This document shows, piece by piece, positions 8,918 through 21,369 of a stretch of DNA of 64,000 bases. Origin of the DNA: Methyloversatilis discipulorum. GTDB taxonomy: Bacteria > Pseudomonadota > Gammaproteobacteria > Burkholderiales > Rhodocyclaceae. The notes under the pieces are model-generated. The model saw only the letters and a list, made by a program, of their open reading frames with translations. It was not told where the DNA came from and made no database searches. A program made the position numbers and the translations under genes. The first letter of the stretch is position 1; every line of letters starts with the position of its first letter. The stretch spans positions 3,968,001-4,032,000 of the forward strand of contig NZ_ARVV01000001.1 in NCBI RefSeq assembly GCF_000385375.1, read 5' to 3'.

Positions 8918-9775
8918 GTGAGCGGACTCGAATCGCTGGCCGAAAGCGGCCTGCTGCTGCCGCTGGTCGGCCTGCTCGGGCTGGCCGTCGGCAGCTTCCT
9001 GAACGTGGTGATTCACCGCCTGCCCATCATGATGGAGCGGGAGTGGGCGGCGCAGTGCGCCGACCTGCGCGGCGAACCGGCGCCGGAGTTCGACGCGCTG
9101 TCGCTGCTGGCGCCGCGTTCGCGCTGCCCCAAGTGCGGCCACGGCATCGGTGCGCTGGAGAACATTCCGGTGCTGTCATGGCTGATGCTGCGCGGCCGGT
9201 GCAGGGGCTGCGGCACCGGCATCGGCGTCCGCTATCCGCTGGTCGAACTGCTCACCGGGCTGCTGAGCCTGGCCTGTGCCTGGACATTCGGACCAACATT
9301 GCTGCTGATCGGCGCACTGGCCCTGGTGTGGGCGCTGATCGCACTCACCTTCATCGACCTCGATACCCAGTTGCTGCCGGACAGCATCACGCTGCCGCTG
9401 ATCTGGGCCGGACTGCTGCTCAACCTGCTCGGCGGCTTCACCGATCTGCAGTCGGCGGTCGTCGGCGCCATCGCCGGCTATCTGGTGCTGTGGAGCGTCT
9501 ACTGGGCGTTCAAGCTGGCCACCGGCAAGGAGGGCATGGGTTACGGCGACTTCAAGCTGCTGGCCGCGCTCGGTGCCTTTCTCGGCTGGCAGATGCTGCC
9601 CGTGATCATCCTGCTGTCGTCGCTGGTCGGCGCCGTGGTCGGCATCGCACTGATCGTGCTGCGCTCGCATGGCCGCGACGTACCGATTCCGTTCGGGCCC
9701 TATCTGGCCGCCGCCGGCGTGATCGCGCTGTTCTTCGGCACCACGATCAACCGCACCTATCTGGGGCTGATGTAG
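8918..9775 (+). CDS. pilD: Prepilin peptidase/N-methyltransferase PilD
   Basis: This 285-residue inner-membrane enzyme cleaves the leader of type IV prepilins and methylates the new N-terminus. It begins with GTG at 8918. The N-terminal zinc loop holds two CXXC pairs (RCPKCGHGIG and RCRGCGTGIG). The catalytic aspartates are in FIDLDTQLLPD and GMGYGDFKLLAALGA. About eight membrane segments are predicted. It is the third gene of the pilB-pilC-pilD block. The coaE gene that often follows pilD in related genomes is absent here. Confidence 0.96.
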   Translation: MSGLESLAESGLLLPLVGLLGLAVGSFLNVVIHRLPIMMEREWAAQCADLRGEPAPEFDALSLLAPRSRCPKCGHGIGALENIPVLSWLMLRGRCRGCGTGIGVRYPLVELLTGLLSLACAWTFGPTLLLIGALALVWALIALTFIDLDTQLLPDSITLPLIWAGLLLNLLGGFTDLQSAVVGAIAGYLVLWSVYWAFKLATGKEGMGYGDFKLLAALGAFLGWQMLPVIILLSSLVGAVVGIALIVLRSHGRDVPIPFGPYLAAAGVIALFFGTTINRTYLGLM

Positions 9776-9890
9776 GCATCTGCCGGGGCTTGAATCCCCA
9801 GAACGGGCGCCCCATTTCTCCAGCGCAGCGTCCATTTCGCGCACCCGCTCCCGCCACGCGTGGGGCTGGCGATTTCCTGGCGCGAAATGT

Positions 9891-9919
9891 GCATGTGCAA
9901 CAATGCCTTAGTCTATAAT
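9891..9919 (+). promoter_or_regulatory. Candidate sigma-70 promoter for fmdB-DUF502
   Basis: A perfect TATAAT lies at 9914-9919, 22 bp before the fmdB start codon. The -35 region about 17 bp upstream is poor. The rest of the 166-bp gap after pilD holds only a weak hairpin (GGGG at 9785-9788 with CCCC at 9796-9799). Confidence 0.55.
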
Positions 9920-9941
9920 TTCGCGTTTTCTGGAGCTCGAC

Positions 9942-10244
9942 ATGCCGATCTACGGTTACCGCTGCTCGTCCTGCGGTTTTGAAAAGGACGTGATGCAGAA
10001 GATCAGCGCCGCACCGCTGACTGATTGCCCGTCCTGCGGCGCATCGACCTTCACCAAGCAACTGTCCGCAGCCGGCTTCCAGCTCAAGGGCAGCGGCTGG
10101 TACGCCACCGATTTCAAGGGCGGCGGCTCGGGCAGCACCACCACGCCGAAGGCGGACACGTCCGCATCGAGCGCGTCCTCGTCTTCAGGCGACAGTGCTG
10201 CCGCGCCCTCGACCCCCTGTGGCGGCTCCTGCGCCTGCCATTGA
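9942..10244 (+). CDS. FmdB-family zinc-ribbon protein
   Basis: This 100-residue protein begins with the FmdB putative regulatory domain MPIYGYRCSSCGFEKDVMQ and has two CXXC pairs (CSSC at about 8-11, CPSC at about 29-32) that should bind zinc. A Ser/Thr/Ala-rich linker (about 58-90) leads to a cysteine/histidine tail ending CGGSCACH, which could be a second metal site. A GGAG ribosome-binding site sits 6 bp before the ATG. The stop overlaps the start of the next gene. The molecular role of this family is unknown. Confidence 0.88.
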   Translation: MPIYGYRCSSCGFEKDVMQKISAAPLTDCPSCGASTFTKQLSAAGFQLKGSGWYATDFKGGGSGSTTTPKADTSASSASSSSGDSAAAPSTPCGGSCACH

Positions 10245-10873
10245 TGAAGCGTTACTTCATCACCGGGCTGCTGATCTGGATTCCTCTGGCCATCACGATC
10301 TGGGTGCTGGCCTGGATACTGGGCACGCTGGACCAGACCATGCTGCTGGTGCCCTGGCAGTGGCGGCCGGCACAGCTGTTCGGCTTCGACGTGCCGGGCC
10401 TGGGCGTCATCCTGACCGTGCTCATCATCGTGGTCAGCGGCGTCATCGGCCACAACATCATCGGCCAGCGCCTGCTGCGTTACTGGGAAGGCCTGCTGTC
10501 GCGCATCCCGGTCGTGAAGTCGATCTACAACGGCGTCAAGCAGGTGTCGGATACGCTGTTCTCCAGCTCCGGCGAAGCTTTCCGCAAGGCGCTGCTGGTC
10601 CAGTACCCGCGCCAGGGGAGCTGGACCATTGCCTTCCTGACCGGCCAGCCGGGCGGAGACGTGGTCAATCACCTGCCCGACCACGTCAGCGTCTACGTGC
10701 CGACCACGCCCAATCCGACCTCGGGCTTCTTCCTGATGCTGCCGCGCAGCGAGGTGATCGAGCTCGACATGACGGTTGATGAAGCGCTCAAGTACATCGT
10801 GTCGATGGGCGTCGTCCCGCCGGCCAGAAAACCGAAACCGCATGCGGCCGCCGTGCCCGCACTCGACAACTGA
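10244..10873 (+). CDS. DUF502-family inner membrane protein
   Basis: This 209-residue protein has two N-terminal membrane segments (ITGLLIWIPLAITIWVLAWI and VILTVLIIVVSGVIGHNIIG). They are followed by the DUF502 domain with the typical LLSRIPVVKSIYNGVKQ and YVPTTPNPTSGFFLMLPRSE stretches. The ATG at 10244 overlaps the fmdB stop as TGATG, which indicates translational coupling. Position between fmdB and aspS is the usual betaproteobacterial arrangement. Function is unknown. Confidence 0.9.
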   Translation: MKRYFITGLLIWIPLAITIWVLAWILGTLDQTMLLVPWQWRPAQLFGFDVPGLGVILTVLIIVVSGVIGHNIIGQRLLRYWEGLLSRIPVVKSIYNGVKQVSDTLFSSSGEAFRKALLVQYPRQGSWTIAFLTGQPGGDVVNHLPDHVSVYVPTTPNPTSGFFLMLPRSEVIELDMTVDEALKYIVSMGVVPPARKPKPHAAAVPALDN

Positions 10874-10912
10874 ACCGGGGTTTCCGACCCCGCACTTTCC
10901 CGGAATCACACC

Positions 10913-12706
<1,794 letters not shown>

Positions 12707-12710
12707 GCCC

Positions 12711-13094
12711 GTGATGACCCGCCTGACCCGCCGGCTCCCGGCGCCACTGCTGGCGCCGATTCTGGCCCTGTGGCTGTTGCTGACCGGTTTCGCCTCGCCC
12801 GAGGTGGAGCTGGCGCAACTGCCGCCTGAAGCGGCGCAGACGCTGGCGCTGATCCGTCAGGGCGGGCCCTTCCCGTACAACCGTGACGGCGTCGTGTTCC
12901 ACAATCGCGAACGCCGTCTGCCAATGCAGAAGCGCGGCTATTACCGCGAATACACGGTGCCCACGCCCGGCCTGAACCACCGCGGCGCCCGTCGCATCGT
13001 CGCTGGCAGCGGCGCCGACGGCGACGTCCGCAGTTCGGGCGAATACTGGTACACGGCGGATCACTACCGCAGCTTCCGCCGCATCAAGGAATGA
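12711..13094 (+). CDS. Exported guanyl-specific ribonuclease (RNase Sa/N1-T1 family)
   Basis: This 127-residue protein (GTG at 12711; ATG 3 bp later also possible) has a hydrophobic leader at about 10-28 and then a complete microbial RNase domain. Against RNase Sa, which I recall in detail, the match is continuous: LPPEA, GPFPYNRDGVVFHNRE, GYYREYTVPTPG and TADHY. The catalytic set is present: E80, R91, R95 and H118. It has no cysteine after the leader, so it lacks the RNase Sa disulfide. A barstar-like gene follows after 3 bp. It should degrade RNA outside the cytoplasm. Whether it is a toxin, a nutrient enzyme or something else is not shown. Confidence 0.87.
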   Translation: MMTRLTRRLPAPLLAPILALWLLLTGFASPEVELAQLPPEAAQTLALIRQGGPFPYNRDGVVFHNRERRLPMQKRGYYREYTVPTPGLNHRGARRIVAGSGADGDVRSSGEYWYTADHYRSFRRIKE

Positions 13095-13097
13095 ACG

Positions 13098-13553
13098 ATG
13101 TCCGCATTGCCCCCTGATTCGATGCAGGCCCGACTGGGCGACGCCGCCCGCAGCGGCGTCTTTTCCGCGCAGCCGACCGCCGCCGCGCGCGCCGCGCGCT
13201 TTGCCGAACCGGCCGGCCTGCTGCTGATCGGCCTCGACCTGAAGGACAGCCGTGACCAGGCGTCGCTGCTGCAGCTGTTCGCAGAGACGATGGGCTTCCC
13301 CGACACTTTCGGCCACAACCTCGACGCACTCGGCGACTGCCTCGGCGATCTGTCGTGGTTGCCGGCCAGCGGTGGCTACCTGCTGCATCTGAGCAACTGC
13401 GCCAAGCCGGTCGAGCGCTGCAAGGACGATTTCGACGCGCTGGTCGCCGTGCTGAACGACGCCGCCGACGAGTGGCGCAGCCGCGGCACCCCGTTCTGGG
13501 TGCTGATCGACCAGCCGCACACGCGCGCCCGCCCATTCATGGCCAGCGCATGA
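13098..13553 (+). CDS. Barstar-family ribonuclease inhibitor
   Basis: This 151-residue protein has a barstar fold region at about 38-140 with the signature FGHNLDALGDCLGDLSWLP. The two aspartates corresponding to barstar D35 and D39, which contact the RNase active site, are present as D76 and D80. The tryptophan usual before the second Asp is glycine here. There is no signal peptide, so it should act in the cytoplasm on unexported enzyme. A poorly conserved extension of about 38 residues precedes the domain. It sits 3 bp after the RNase gene and overlaps nudB by 4 bp. Confidence 0.86.
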   Translation: MSALPPDSMQARLGDAARSGVFSAQPTAAARAARFAEPAGLLLIGLDLKDSRDQASLLQLFAETMGFPDTFGHNLDALGDCLGDLSWLPASGGYLLHLSNCAKPVERCKDDFDALVAVLNDAADEWRSRGTPFWVLIDQPHTRARPFMASA

Positions 13554-13999
13554 AGCGGCCGCAGTCGGTCCTGGTGCTGATCCACAGCGACGGCGGCGAC
13601 ATCCTGCTGATCGAGCGGGCGAAGCACCCGGGCTACTGGCAGTCGGTCACAGGCAGCATCGAAGCCAGCGAAACGCCGGAACAGGCAGCACAGCGCGAAG
13701 TCGAGGAAGAGACCGGCATCGTCGCGCCGGCCGAGGCTTTCGACCGCTGGCACCACAGCAGCCGCTTCGAAATCTATCCAATCTGGCGCCATCGCTATCC
13801 GGCCGGTGTCACCCACAATACCGAGCACGCCTTCAGCCTCTGCGTCCCGCGCGACACGCCGATCCGGCTGGCGCCGGACGAGCACCGCGACTGGCGCTGG
13901 CTGCCCTGGCGCGAGGCACTCGACGCGGTGTTTTCGTGGACCAACCGCGATGCGATACGGATGTTGACCCAGCGCAAGCGCCTGAACAGGCGGCCTTGA
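13550..13999 (+). CDS. nudB: Dihydroneopterin triphosphate diphosphatase (Nudix)
   Basis: This 149-residue Nudix hydrolase probably removes pyrophosphate from dihydroneopterin triphosphate in folate synthesis. The Nudix box fits the consensus: GSIEASE followed by seven residues and REVEEETGI. The flanking features YWQSVTGS and the EH-containing segment NTEHAFSLCVP match NudB. The ATG at 13550 overlaps the barstar stop as ATGA. The position downstream of aspS is typical for nudB in betaproteobacteria. The last codons contain a candidate heat-shock -35 element for the next gene. Confidence 0.88.
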   Translation: MKRPQSVLVLIHSDGGDILLIERAKHPGYWQSVTGSIEASETPEQAAQREVEEETGIVAPAEAFDRWHHSSRFEIYPIWRHRYPAGVTHNTEHAFSLCVPRDTPIRLAPDEHRDWRWLPWREALDAVFSWTNRDAIRMLTQRKRLNRRP

Positions 14000-14022
14000 A
14001 ATCGGTTTTTTCCAACCCTAGT
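13995..14022 (+). promoter_or_regulatory. Candidate sigma-32 heat-shock promoter for the Hsp20 gene
   Basis: CTTGAAA at 13995-14001 is followed after 14 bp by CCCTAGT at 14016-14022, close to the sigma-32 consensus of CTTGAAA and CCCCATNT with a 13-15 bp spacer. The -35 element overlaps the nudB stop codon. The Hsp20 start codon is 47 bp downstream. Confidence 0.6.
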
Positions 14023-14068
14023 TTGGGTGTACGCGGATACCCGCACCCGACATGGAAAGGACGAAACG

Positions 14069-14491
14069 ATGAATCAAGTGACCCGCTGGGATCCTTTTGA
14101 GAACCTGTTCAAGGACTTTCGCGGCCTCGTGCTGCAACCGGTCGACCTCGCCAACAACCCCGACGTGCCGGCGCTCAAGGTCGACGTGAAGGAAGACAAG
14201 GACGCCTACACCGTGCACGCCGACCTGCCGGGCGTGGCGAAGGACGACATCCACGTGAACATCGAAGGGTCGGTGGTGTCGATCAGCGCCGAAAAGAAGC
14301 GCACGGTGGAGAACAAGGAGGGCGAGCGTGTGCTGCGTTCCGAGCGCCACTACGGCAAGGTGTCGCGCAGCTTCCAGCTCGGCCAGGACATCGACGAAGC
14401 CAGGGCGCAGGCCCGTTTCGCCGACGGCGTGCTGGAACTGACACTGCCGAAGAAGGTTGTCGCCGCCTCGAAGAAGCTCACCATCCAGTAA
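14069..14491 (+). CDS. Small heat-shock protein (Hsp20/alpha-crystallin)
   Basis: This 140-residue ATP-independent holdase binds unfolding proteins. The alpha-crystallin domain spans about residues 38-130 (KVDVKEDKDAYTVHADLPGV, then FADGVLELTLPKK). The N-terminus begins MNQVTRWDPFENLFKDF, which is typical. I chose the ATG at 14069, preceded by GGAAAGGA, over an in-frame upstream ATG at 14027 that gives an unlikely leader. A sigma-32-like promoter lies upstream and an intrinsic terminator downstream, so it is a single-gene heat-inducible unit by inference. Confidence 0.93.
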   Translation: MNQVTRWDPFENLFKDFRGLVLQPVDLANNPDVPALKVDVKEDKDAYTVHADLPGVAKDDIHVNIEGSVVSISAEKKRTVENKEGERVLRSERHYGKVSRSFQLGQDIDEARAQARFADGVLELTLPKKVVAASKKLTIQ

Positions 14492-14507
14492 GCCGTTCGC
14501 ACTCCGG

Positions 14508-14540
14508 AAAAAGCGGACGCCCTGCCGGTGTCCGCTTTTT
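14508..14540 (+). terminator. Intrinsic terminator of the Hsp20 gene
   Basis: GCGGAC at 14513-14518 pairs with GTCCGC at 14530-14535. The stem is extended by an A-run at 14508-14512 and a T-run at 14536-14540. It lies 16 bp after the stop codon. Confidence 0.88.
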
Positions 14541-14558
14541 GTTTGTGCGGTGCAAGGC

Positions 14559-15503
<945 letters not shown>

Positions 15504-15514
15504 ACCCGCCCCCT

Positions 15515-15535
15515 GGGCCGGGCGACGCCCGGCCC
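15515..15535 (+). other. GC-rich hairpin after argB
   Basis: GGGCCGGGC at 15515-15523 pairs with GCCCGGCCC at 15527-15535 across three bases. No T-run follows. It sits between argB and the HAD nucleotidase gene and ends about 22 bp before that gene's probable start. Confidence 0.6.
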
Positions 15536-15556
15536 GTCCCCCGGAAGGCGTAAGAC

Positions 15557-17456
<1,900 letters not shown>

Positions 17457-17461
17457 TTTTT

Positions 17462-18103
17462 TCAGGCGGCGGACGTGTCCGGCGGTGGCAGCGCCGCGCT
17501 CAGCCATGGCGCGACTGCTTTCTCGACCTCGTCGACGCCGGTCTTCTTCAGGCTGGAGAACAGTTGCACCGTTACCTGCTCACCCATGCCCGAAAGCTGG
17601 CGACGCACGTCGGCCAGCGTGGCCGCCTGTGCGCTGCGCGTGAGCTTGTCGGCCTTGGTCAGCAGCACGTGCATCGGCTTTCCGCTCTGCGAGAACCACT
17701 GGATCATGTTCCAGTCGAGTTCGGTCAGCGGGTGACGGGAATCCATGATGAGCACCAGCCCGACCAGGCTCTCGCGCTCCTTCAGGTAACGCTCGATCAG
17801 CCCCGCCCAGGCGCGGCGCACCTCGACCGGTACCTGGGCGAAGCCGTAGCCCGGCAGATCGACCAGGAAGCCGCCCTTGACCAGCTTGAAATAATTGATC
17901 AGCTGGGTGCGCCCCGGCGTCTTGCTGACGAAGGCCAGCCGCGTGTGACCGACCAGCGTGTTGATGGCGCTGGACTTGCCGGCGTTCGAACGCCCGGCGA
18001 AAGCGATCTCCGGGCCGATGGGCGCTGGCAGGCCCGAGGGCTTGGCAACGGAGATATGGAAGGAGGCGCCGCGGAAGAGAGAGGACAAATCAGAATCGCG
18101 CAA
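17462..18103 (-). CDS. engB: Ribosome biogenesis GTPase EngB (YihA/YsxC)
   Basis: This 213-residue TRAFAC GTPase assists maturation of the large ribosomal subunit. The motifs are G1 FAGRSNAGKSSAINTL, G3 DLPGYGFAQV and G4 LTKADKLTR. The start appears to be TTG at 18103 (MRDSDLSSLF), because no in-frame ATG or GTG lies between it and the upstream stop. The gene is divergent from cytochrome c4, the usual betaproteobacterial neighbour, with 93 bp between them. Confidence 0.95.
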   Translation of the reverse strand: MRDSDLSSLFRGASFHISVAKPSGLPAPIGPEIAFAGRSNAGKSSAINTLVGHTRLAFVSKTPGRTQLINYFKLVKGGFLVDLPGYGFAQVPVEVRRAWAGLIERYLKERESLVGLVLIMDSRHPLTELDWNMIQWFSQSGKPMHVLLTKADKLTRSAQAATLADVRRQLSGMGEQVTVQLFSSLKKTGVDEVEKAVAPWLSAALPPPDTSAA

Positions 18104-18196
18104 TGCGCGCCCGGGAAAACACGGTAAAATGAGGAGTTTAGCGTATCACCGAAATTTTCCCGGACCTTTGCCCGGCATCACCGCTCAAGGAAAGTC

Positions 18197-18847
18197 ATGC
18201 GCCACCTCAACGCTCTTGGTTTCGCCCTGTCCCTGACCCTCGTTTCGGCCAGCGCGCTGGCCTCCGAAGAAAAAGCAGCCCCGAAGGCCGACGCAGCCGC
18301 GGGCAAGACCATCGCCACCCAGGTGTGTGCGGCCTGTCATGGCGCCGATGGCAACAGTGCCATCCCGGCCAATCCTAAGCTCGCCGGCCAGCACCCGGAA
18401 TACCTGTACAAGCAGCTGATGAACTTCAAGGCCAAGGACGGCAAGCCGGCCGAGCGCGTCAACGGCGTGATGGCTGGCATGGTGGCCGGTCTGTCCGAAC
18501 AGGACATGCGCAACCTCGCTGCCTACTACGCCGGCCAGAAGCCGAGCGGTGGCGAAGCCAAGGGCTCGCGTGAAAGCATCGAACTGGGTCAGAAGCTGTG
18601 GCGCGGTGGCGACCAGAGCAAGGGTCTGCCCGCCTGTGCCGGCTGTCACGGCCCGGCCGGCGCCGGCCTGCCGGCTCAGTACCCGCGCATCGCCGGTCAG
18701 CACGCCGACTACACCGAAGCGCAGCTGAAGACCTTCCGCGTCGGCGAACGCGCCAACGACCCGGCCAAGATGATGCGCATGATCGCGGTGAAGATGACCG
18801 ACGCCGAAATCAAGGCGGTGGCCGACTACGCAGCCGGCCTGCGCTGA
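18197..18847 (+). CDS. Di-haem cytochrome c4
   Basis: This 216-residue periplasmic protein carries two c-type haem sites, CAACH at about residues 44-48 and CAGCH at about 147-151, in two homologous halves (KLAGQHPEYLYKQL and RIAGQHADYTEAQL). Residues 1-22 are a signal peptide ending in ALA. Cytochrome c4 typically donates electrons to terminal oxidases such as cbb3. A GGAA element precedes the ATG. The cytochrome c maturation genes resB and ccsA, which often follow in relatives, are not here. Instead its end overlaps a convergent DUF455 gene. Confidence 0.94.
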   Translation: MRHLNALGFALSLTLVSASALASEEKAAPKADAAAGKTIATQVCAACHGADGNSAIPANPKLAGQHPEYLYKQLMNFKAKDGKPAERVNGVMAGMVAGLSEQDMRNLAAYYAGQKPSGGEAKGSRESIELGQKLWRGGDQSKGLPACAGCHGPAGAGLPAQYPRIAGQHADYTEAQLKTFRVGERANDPAKMMRMIAVKMTDAEIKAVADYAAGLR

Positions 18848-19638
18848 TTCGCCAGCGTTTCGATCTCGCTCTCCGAAAAGCCCGCCGCCAGGCGGGCTTT
18901 TTCGTTGACCGGCGGCTGCAGCCGCGGCGCATCGAACTCGTTGAACAAGCGCAGGAAGGTCGCCTCCGGCGCCAGTCCGCGCTGCGCGCACAGGTGACGG
19001 AACCAGCGGTCACCGACCGCCACGTGGGTGATTTCATCGCTCAGCACGATGTCCAGGATATCCAGCGCCGCCTGATCGCCGATCGCGCGCAGCTTGGCCA
19101 TGATGGGCGGCGTGGCGTCCAGCCCGCGCGCTTCGAGCACGCGCGGCACCAGCGCCATGCGCACCAGCACATCGTGCGCGGTGCGGCGCGCCATGTCCCA
19201 CAGACCGGCGTGCGCCGGAAAGTCGCCATAGTCGTAGCCCAGCGTGCGCAAGTGGGTACGCAGCAGACCGAAGTGGCGCGCCTCGTCGGCGGCGACACGC
19301 AGCCAGTCGCCCAGATAGTCGTCCGGCATTTCACGGAAGCGCCAGGCAGCGTCGAGCGCCAGATTGATGGCGGTGAATTCGATGTGGCAGATGGCATGGA
19401 TCATCGCGCCGTGGCCTTCGCGACTGCCGATGCGGCGCGAACGCAGTGCCGACGGTTCGACCAGTTCGGGCCGGGTCGGCCGGCCAGCGTCGTCGACGGC
19501 GTGCGGCGGGGCTGCCGCCCGGTCGAACACGGCGCCGGCCTGCCAGTCGCGCCACAGGCTCGCCACCTGCGCACATTTGTCGTCGGGGTCGGCACACATC
19601 AGCGCATCGTGCAGTGCGTCGAAAATCTTTCTGCTCAT
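18826..19638 (-). CDS. DUF455 ferritin-like protein
   Basis: This protein of about 270 residues belongs to the DUF455 group of ferritin-like helical bundles. Possible di-metal ligands are in AICHIEFTAINLALD, ADEARHFGLL and LSDEITHVAVGDRW, which hold the expected E and EXXH spacing. I chose the ATG at 19638 (MSRKIFDALHDAL) because upstream ATGs run into the divergent msrP start. The last 22 bp overlap the end of the cytochrome c4 gene, and the c4 terminator lies inside this coding sequence. The biochemical role of the family is not settled. Confidence 0.85.
   Translation of the reverse strand: MSRKIFDALHDALMCADPDDKCAQVASLWRDWQAGAVFDRAAAPPHAVDDAGRPTRPELVEPSALRSRRIGSREGHGAMIHAICHIEFTAINLALDAAWRFREMPDDYLGDWLRVAADEARHFGLLRTHLRTLGYDYGDFPAHAGLWDMARRTAHDVLVRMALVPRVLEARGLDATPPIMAKLRAIGDQAALDILDIVLSDEITHVAVGDRWFRHLCAQRGLAPEATFLRLFNEFDAPRLQPPVNEKARLAAGFSESEIETLANQRRPAA
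18876..18902 (+). terminator. Intrinsic terminator of cytochrome c4, inside the convergent gene
   Basis: GCCCGCC at 18880-18886 pairs with GGCGGGC at 18891-18897, bordered by AAAA at 18876-18879 and TTTTT at 18898-18902. It begins 29 bp after the c4 stop and is embedded in the 3' coding region of the DUF455 gene on the other strand. Confidence 0.88.
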
Positions 19639-19705
19639 TTGCGGTCTTCGGTAAGGTCTGGCGACCTGACACGGTCTGCACAGACATGAAGCCAGGAGTG
19701 TACCC

Positions 19706-20662
19706 ATGCTGATCAAACGCCAGACGGACATCGTGCCGTCCGAAATCACCCCGCGTGCGCTGTTCGACAGCCGCCGCGACTTCATCCGCGCCGCCGGTCT
19801 CGGCGTCGGCGCCGCGCTGCTCGGTGCCGGCCTGTCGGGCGAGGCGCGCGCCGCCGGCTACGGCGGCCAGTCGCTGGGTCCGCTGCTGAAAAGCCCGCTG
19901 TCGACCGACGAGAAGCTGAACGACTACAAGGACATCACCAGCTACTGCAATTTCTACGAATTCGGCACCGACAAGAGCGACCCGTCGCGCAACGCGCACC
20001 GCATGTCGACCCGGCCGTGGACGGTGAGCATCGAAGGCATGGTGCAGAAGCCGAAGACGCTGGCGATCGAGGACGTGCTGAAGCTGGCGCCGCTGGAAGA
20101 GCGCATCTACCGGCTGCGCTGCGTCGAGGCGTGGTCCATGGTCGTGCCCTGGGTCGGCCTGCCGCTGTCGGCGCTGCTGAAGCAGGTCGAGCCGCTCGGT
20201 GGCGCGAAGTACGTCGAATTCACCACGCTGGCCGATCCGAAAACCATGCCCGGCGTGCGCAGCGCCGTGCTCGACTGGCCCTATGTCGAAGGGCTGCGCA
20301 TCGACGAGGCCATGCACCCGCTGACGCTGCTGGCGGTCGGCCTGTACGGCGAAGTGCTGCCGAACCAGAACGGCGCACCGATGCGCCTTGTGGTGCCGTG
20401 GAAGTACGGCTTCAAGAGCGCGAAATCGATCGTGAAGATCCGCTTCACCGACAAGGAGCCGGTCAGTTCCTGGACCCGTGCCGCCGCCCGCGAATACGGC
20501 TTCTATTCGAACGTGAATCCGGAAGTCGATCACCCGCGCTGGAGCCAGGCACGCGAGCGGCGCATCGGCGAATTCACCAAGCGCAAGACGCTCATGTTCA
20601 ACGGCTACGGCGAGCAGGTCGCGTCGCTGTACGCCGGCATGGATCTGAAGAAGCAGTTCTGA
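19706..20662 (+). CDS. msrP: Protein-methionine-sulfoxide reductase, catalytic subunit MsrP (YedY)
   Basis: This 318-residue periplasmic molybdoenzyme reduces methionine sulfoxide in oxidised envelope proteins. The N-terminus has a Tat signal with the twin arginine at 23-24 ([19 protein letters not shown]). C139 in [16 protein letters not shown] is the expected cysteine ligand of molybdenum. Later conserved parts are [15 protein letters not shown] and [18 protein letters not shown] at 19694-19698 precedes the ATG. It is followed after 2 bp by its membrane partner msrQ. Confidence 0.96.
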   Translation: MLIKRQTDIVPSEITPRALFDSRRDFIRAAGLGVGAALLGAGLSGEARAAGYGGQSLGPLLKSPLSTDEKLNDYKDITSYCNFYEFGTDKSDPSRNAHRMSTRPWTVSIEGMVQKPKTLAIEDVLKLAPLEERIYRLRCVEAWSMVVPWVGLPLSALLKQVEPLGGAKYVEFTTLADPKTMPGVRSAVLDWPYVEGLRIDEAMHPLTLLAVGLYGEVLPNQNGAPMRLVVPWKYGFKSAKSIVKIRFTDKEPVSSWTRAAAREYGFYSNVNPEVDHPRWSQARERRIGEFTKRKTLMFNGYGEQVASLYAGMDLKKQF

Positions 20663-20664
20663 CG

Positions 20665-21300
20665 ATGCGCGAGCGCGCCTTCAGCCCCGACCGCGTGCAG
20701 TTTGCCTGGATCTGGCGCGCGGTCTGGGCGGCCTGCCTGCTGCCGCTGATGCTGCTGGTGGCGGGCGGTCTGCGTGATGCACTGGGCGCCAATCCTATCG
20801 AGCACATCACGCGCGCCACCGGCGACTGGACGCTGCGCCTGTTGCTGCTGACGCTGGCGGTGACGCCGCTGCGCCAGCTCACCGGCTGGCACTGGCTGGT
20901 GCGGCTGCGCCGCACACTGGGCCTGTACGCCTTCTTCTACGGCAGTCTGCACCTCGCCACCTATGTCTGGCTTGACCAGTTCTTCGACTGGCCAGGCATC
21001 GTCGCGGACATCGTCAAGCGCCCCTTCGTCACGCTCGGGTTCGCCGCCTTCGTGCTCATGCTGCCGCTGGCGATCACCTCGACCAACGGCATGATCCGTC
21101 GCCTCGGCGGCCGCAGCTGGCAGCGCCTGCACCGCGCCGTCTACGCGGTCGGCGTGCTCGGTGTCGCGCATTACTGGTGGCTGGTGAAGAAGGACCTGAC
21201 CGAACCCATCACATACGCCTTCGTGCTGGCCACGCTGTTCGCGCTGCGCCTGTGGCACGGCCGCCGCATGCGGCGCACGCTCGAAGCGCAGGCCGCCTGA
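20665..21300 (+). CDS. msrQ: Haem-binding membrane subunit MsrQ (YedZ)
   Basis: This 211-residue inner-membrane b-type haem protein passes electrons from the quinone pool or flavin reductase to MsrP. It has about six membrane segments. Haem-ligand candidates are in FFYGSLHLATYVWLD, QRLHRAVYAVGVLG and VAHYWWLVKKD. The ATG at 20665 is 2 bp after the msrP stop, which supports a two-gene operon. A hairpin at 21324-21349 follows. Confidence 0.94.
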   Translation: MRERAFSPDRVQFAWIWRAVWAACLLPLMLLVAGGLRDALGANPIEHITRATGDWTLRLLLLTLAVTPLRQLTGWHWLVRLRRTLGLYAFFYGSLHLATYVWLDQFFDWPGIVADIVKRPFVTLGFAAFVLMLPLAITSTNGMIRRLGGRSWQRLHRAVYAVGVLGVAHYWWLVKKDLTEPITYAFVLATLFALRLWHGRRMRRTLEAQAA

Positions 21301-21323
21301 GGCGGATGCACACCGGTCGCCCG

Positions 21324-21349
21324 TCGGGCGCCGGTATCATGGCGCCCGA
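21324..21349 (+). other. Hairpin between msrQ and the yqaA-like gene
   Basis: TCGGGCGCC at 21324-21332 pairs with GGCGCCCGA at 21341-21349 across GGTATCAT. No T-run follows. The loop contains TATCAT, which could instead be a -10 element for the next gene. Confidence 0.5.
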
Positions 21350-21369
21350 TCCTTATACGGAATGTCCGG

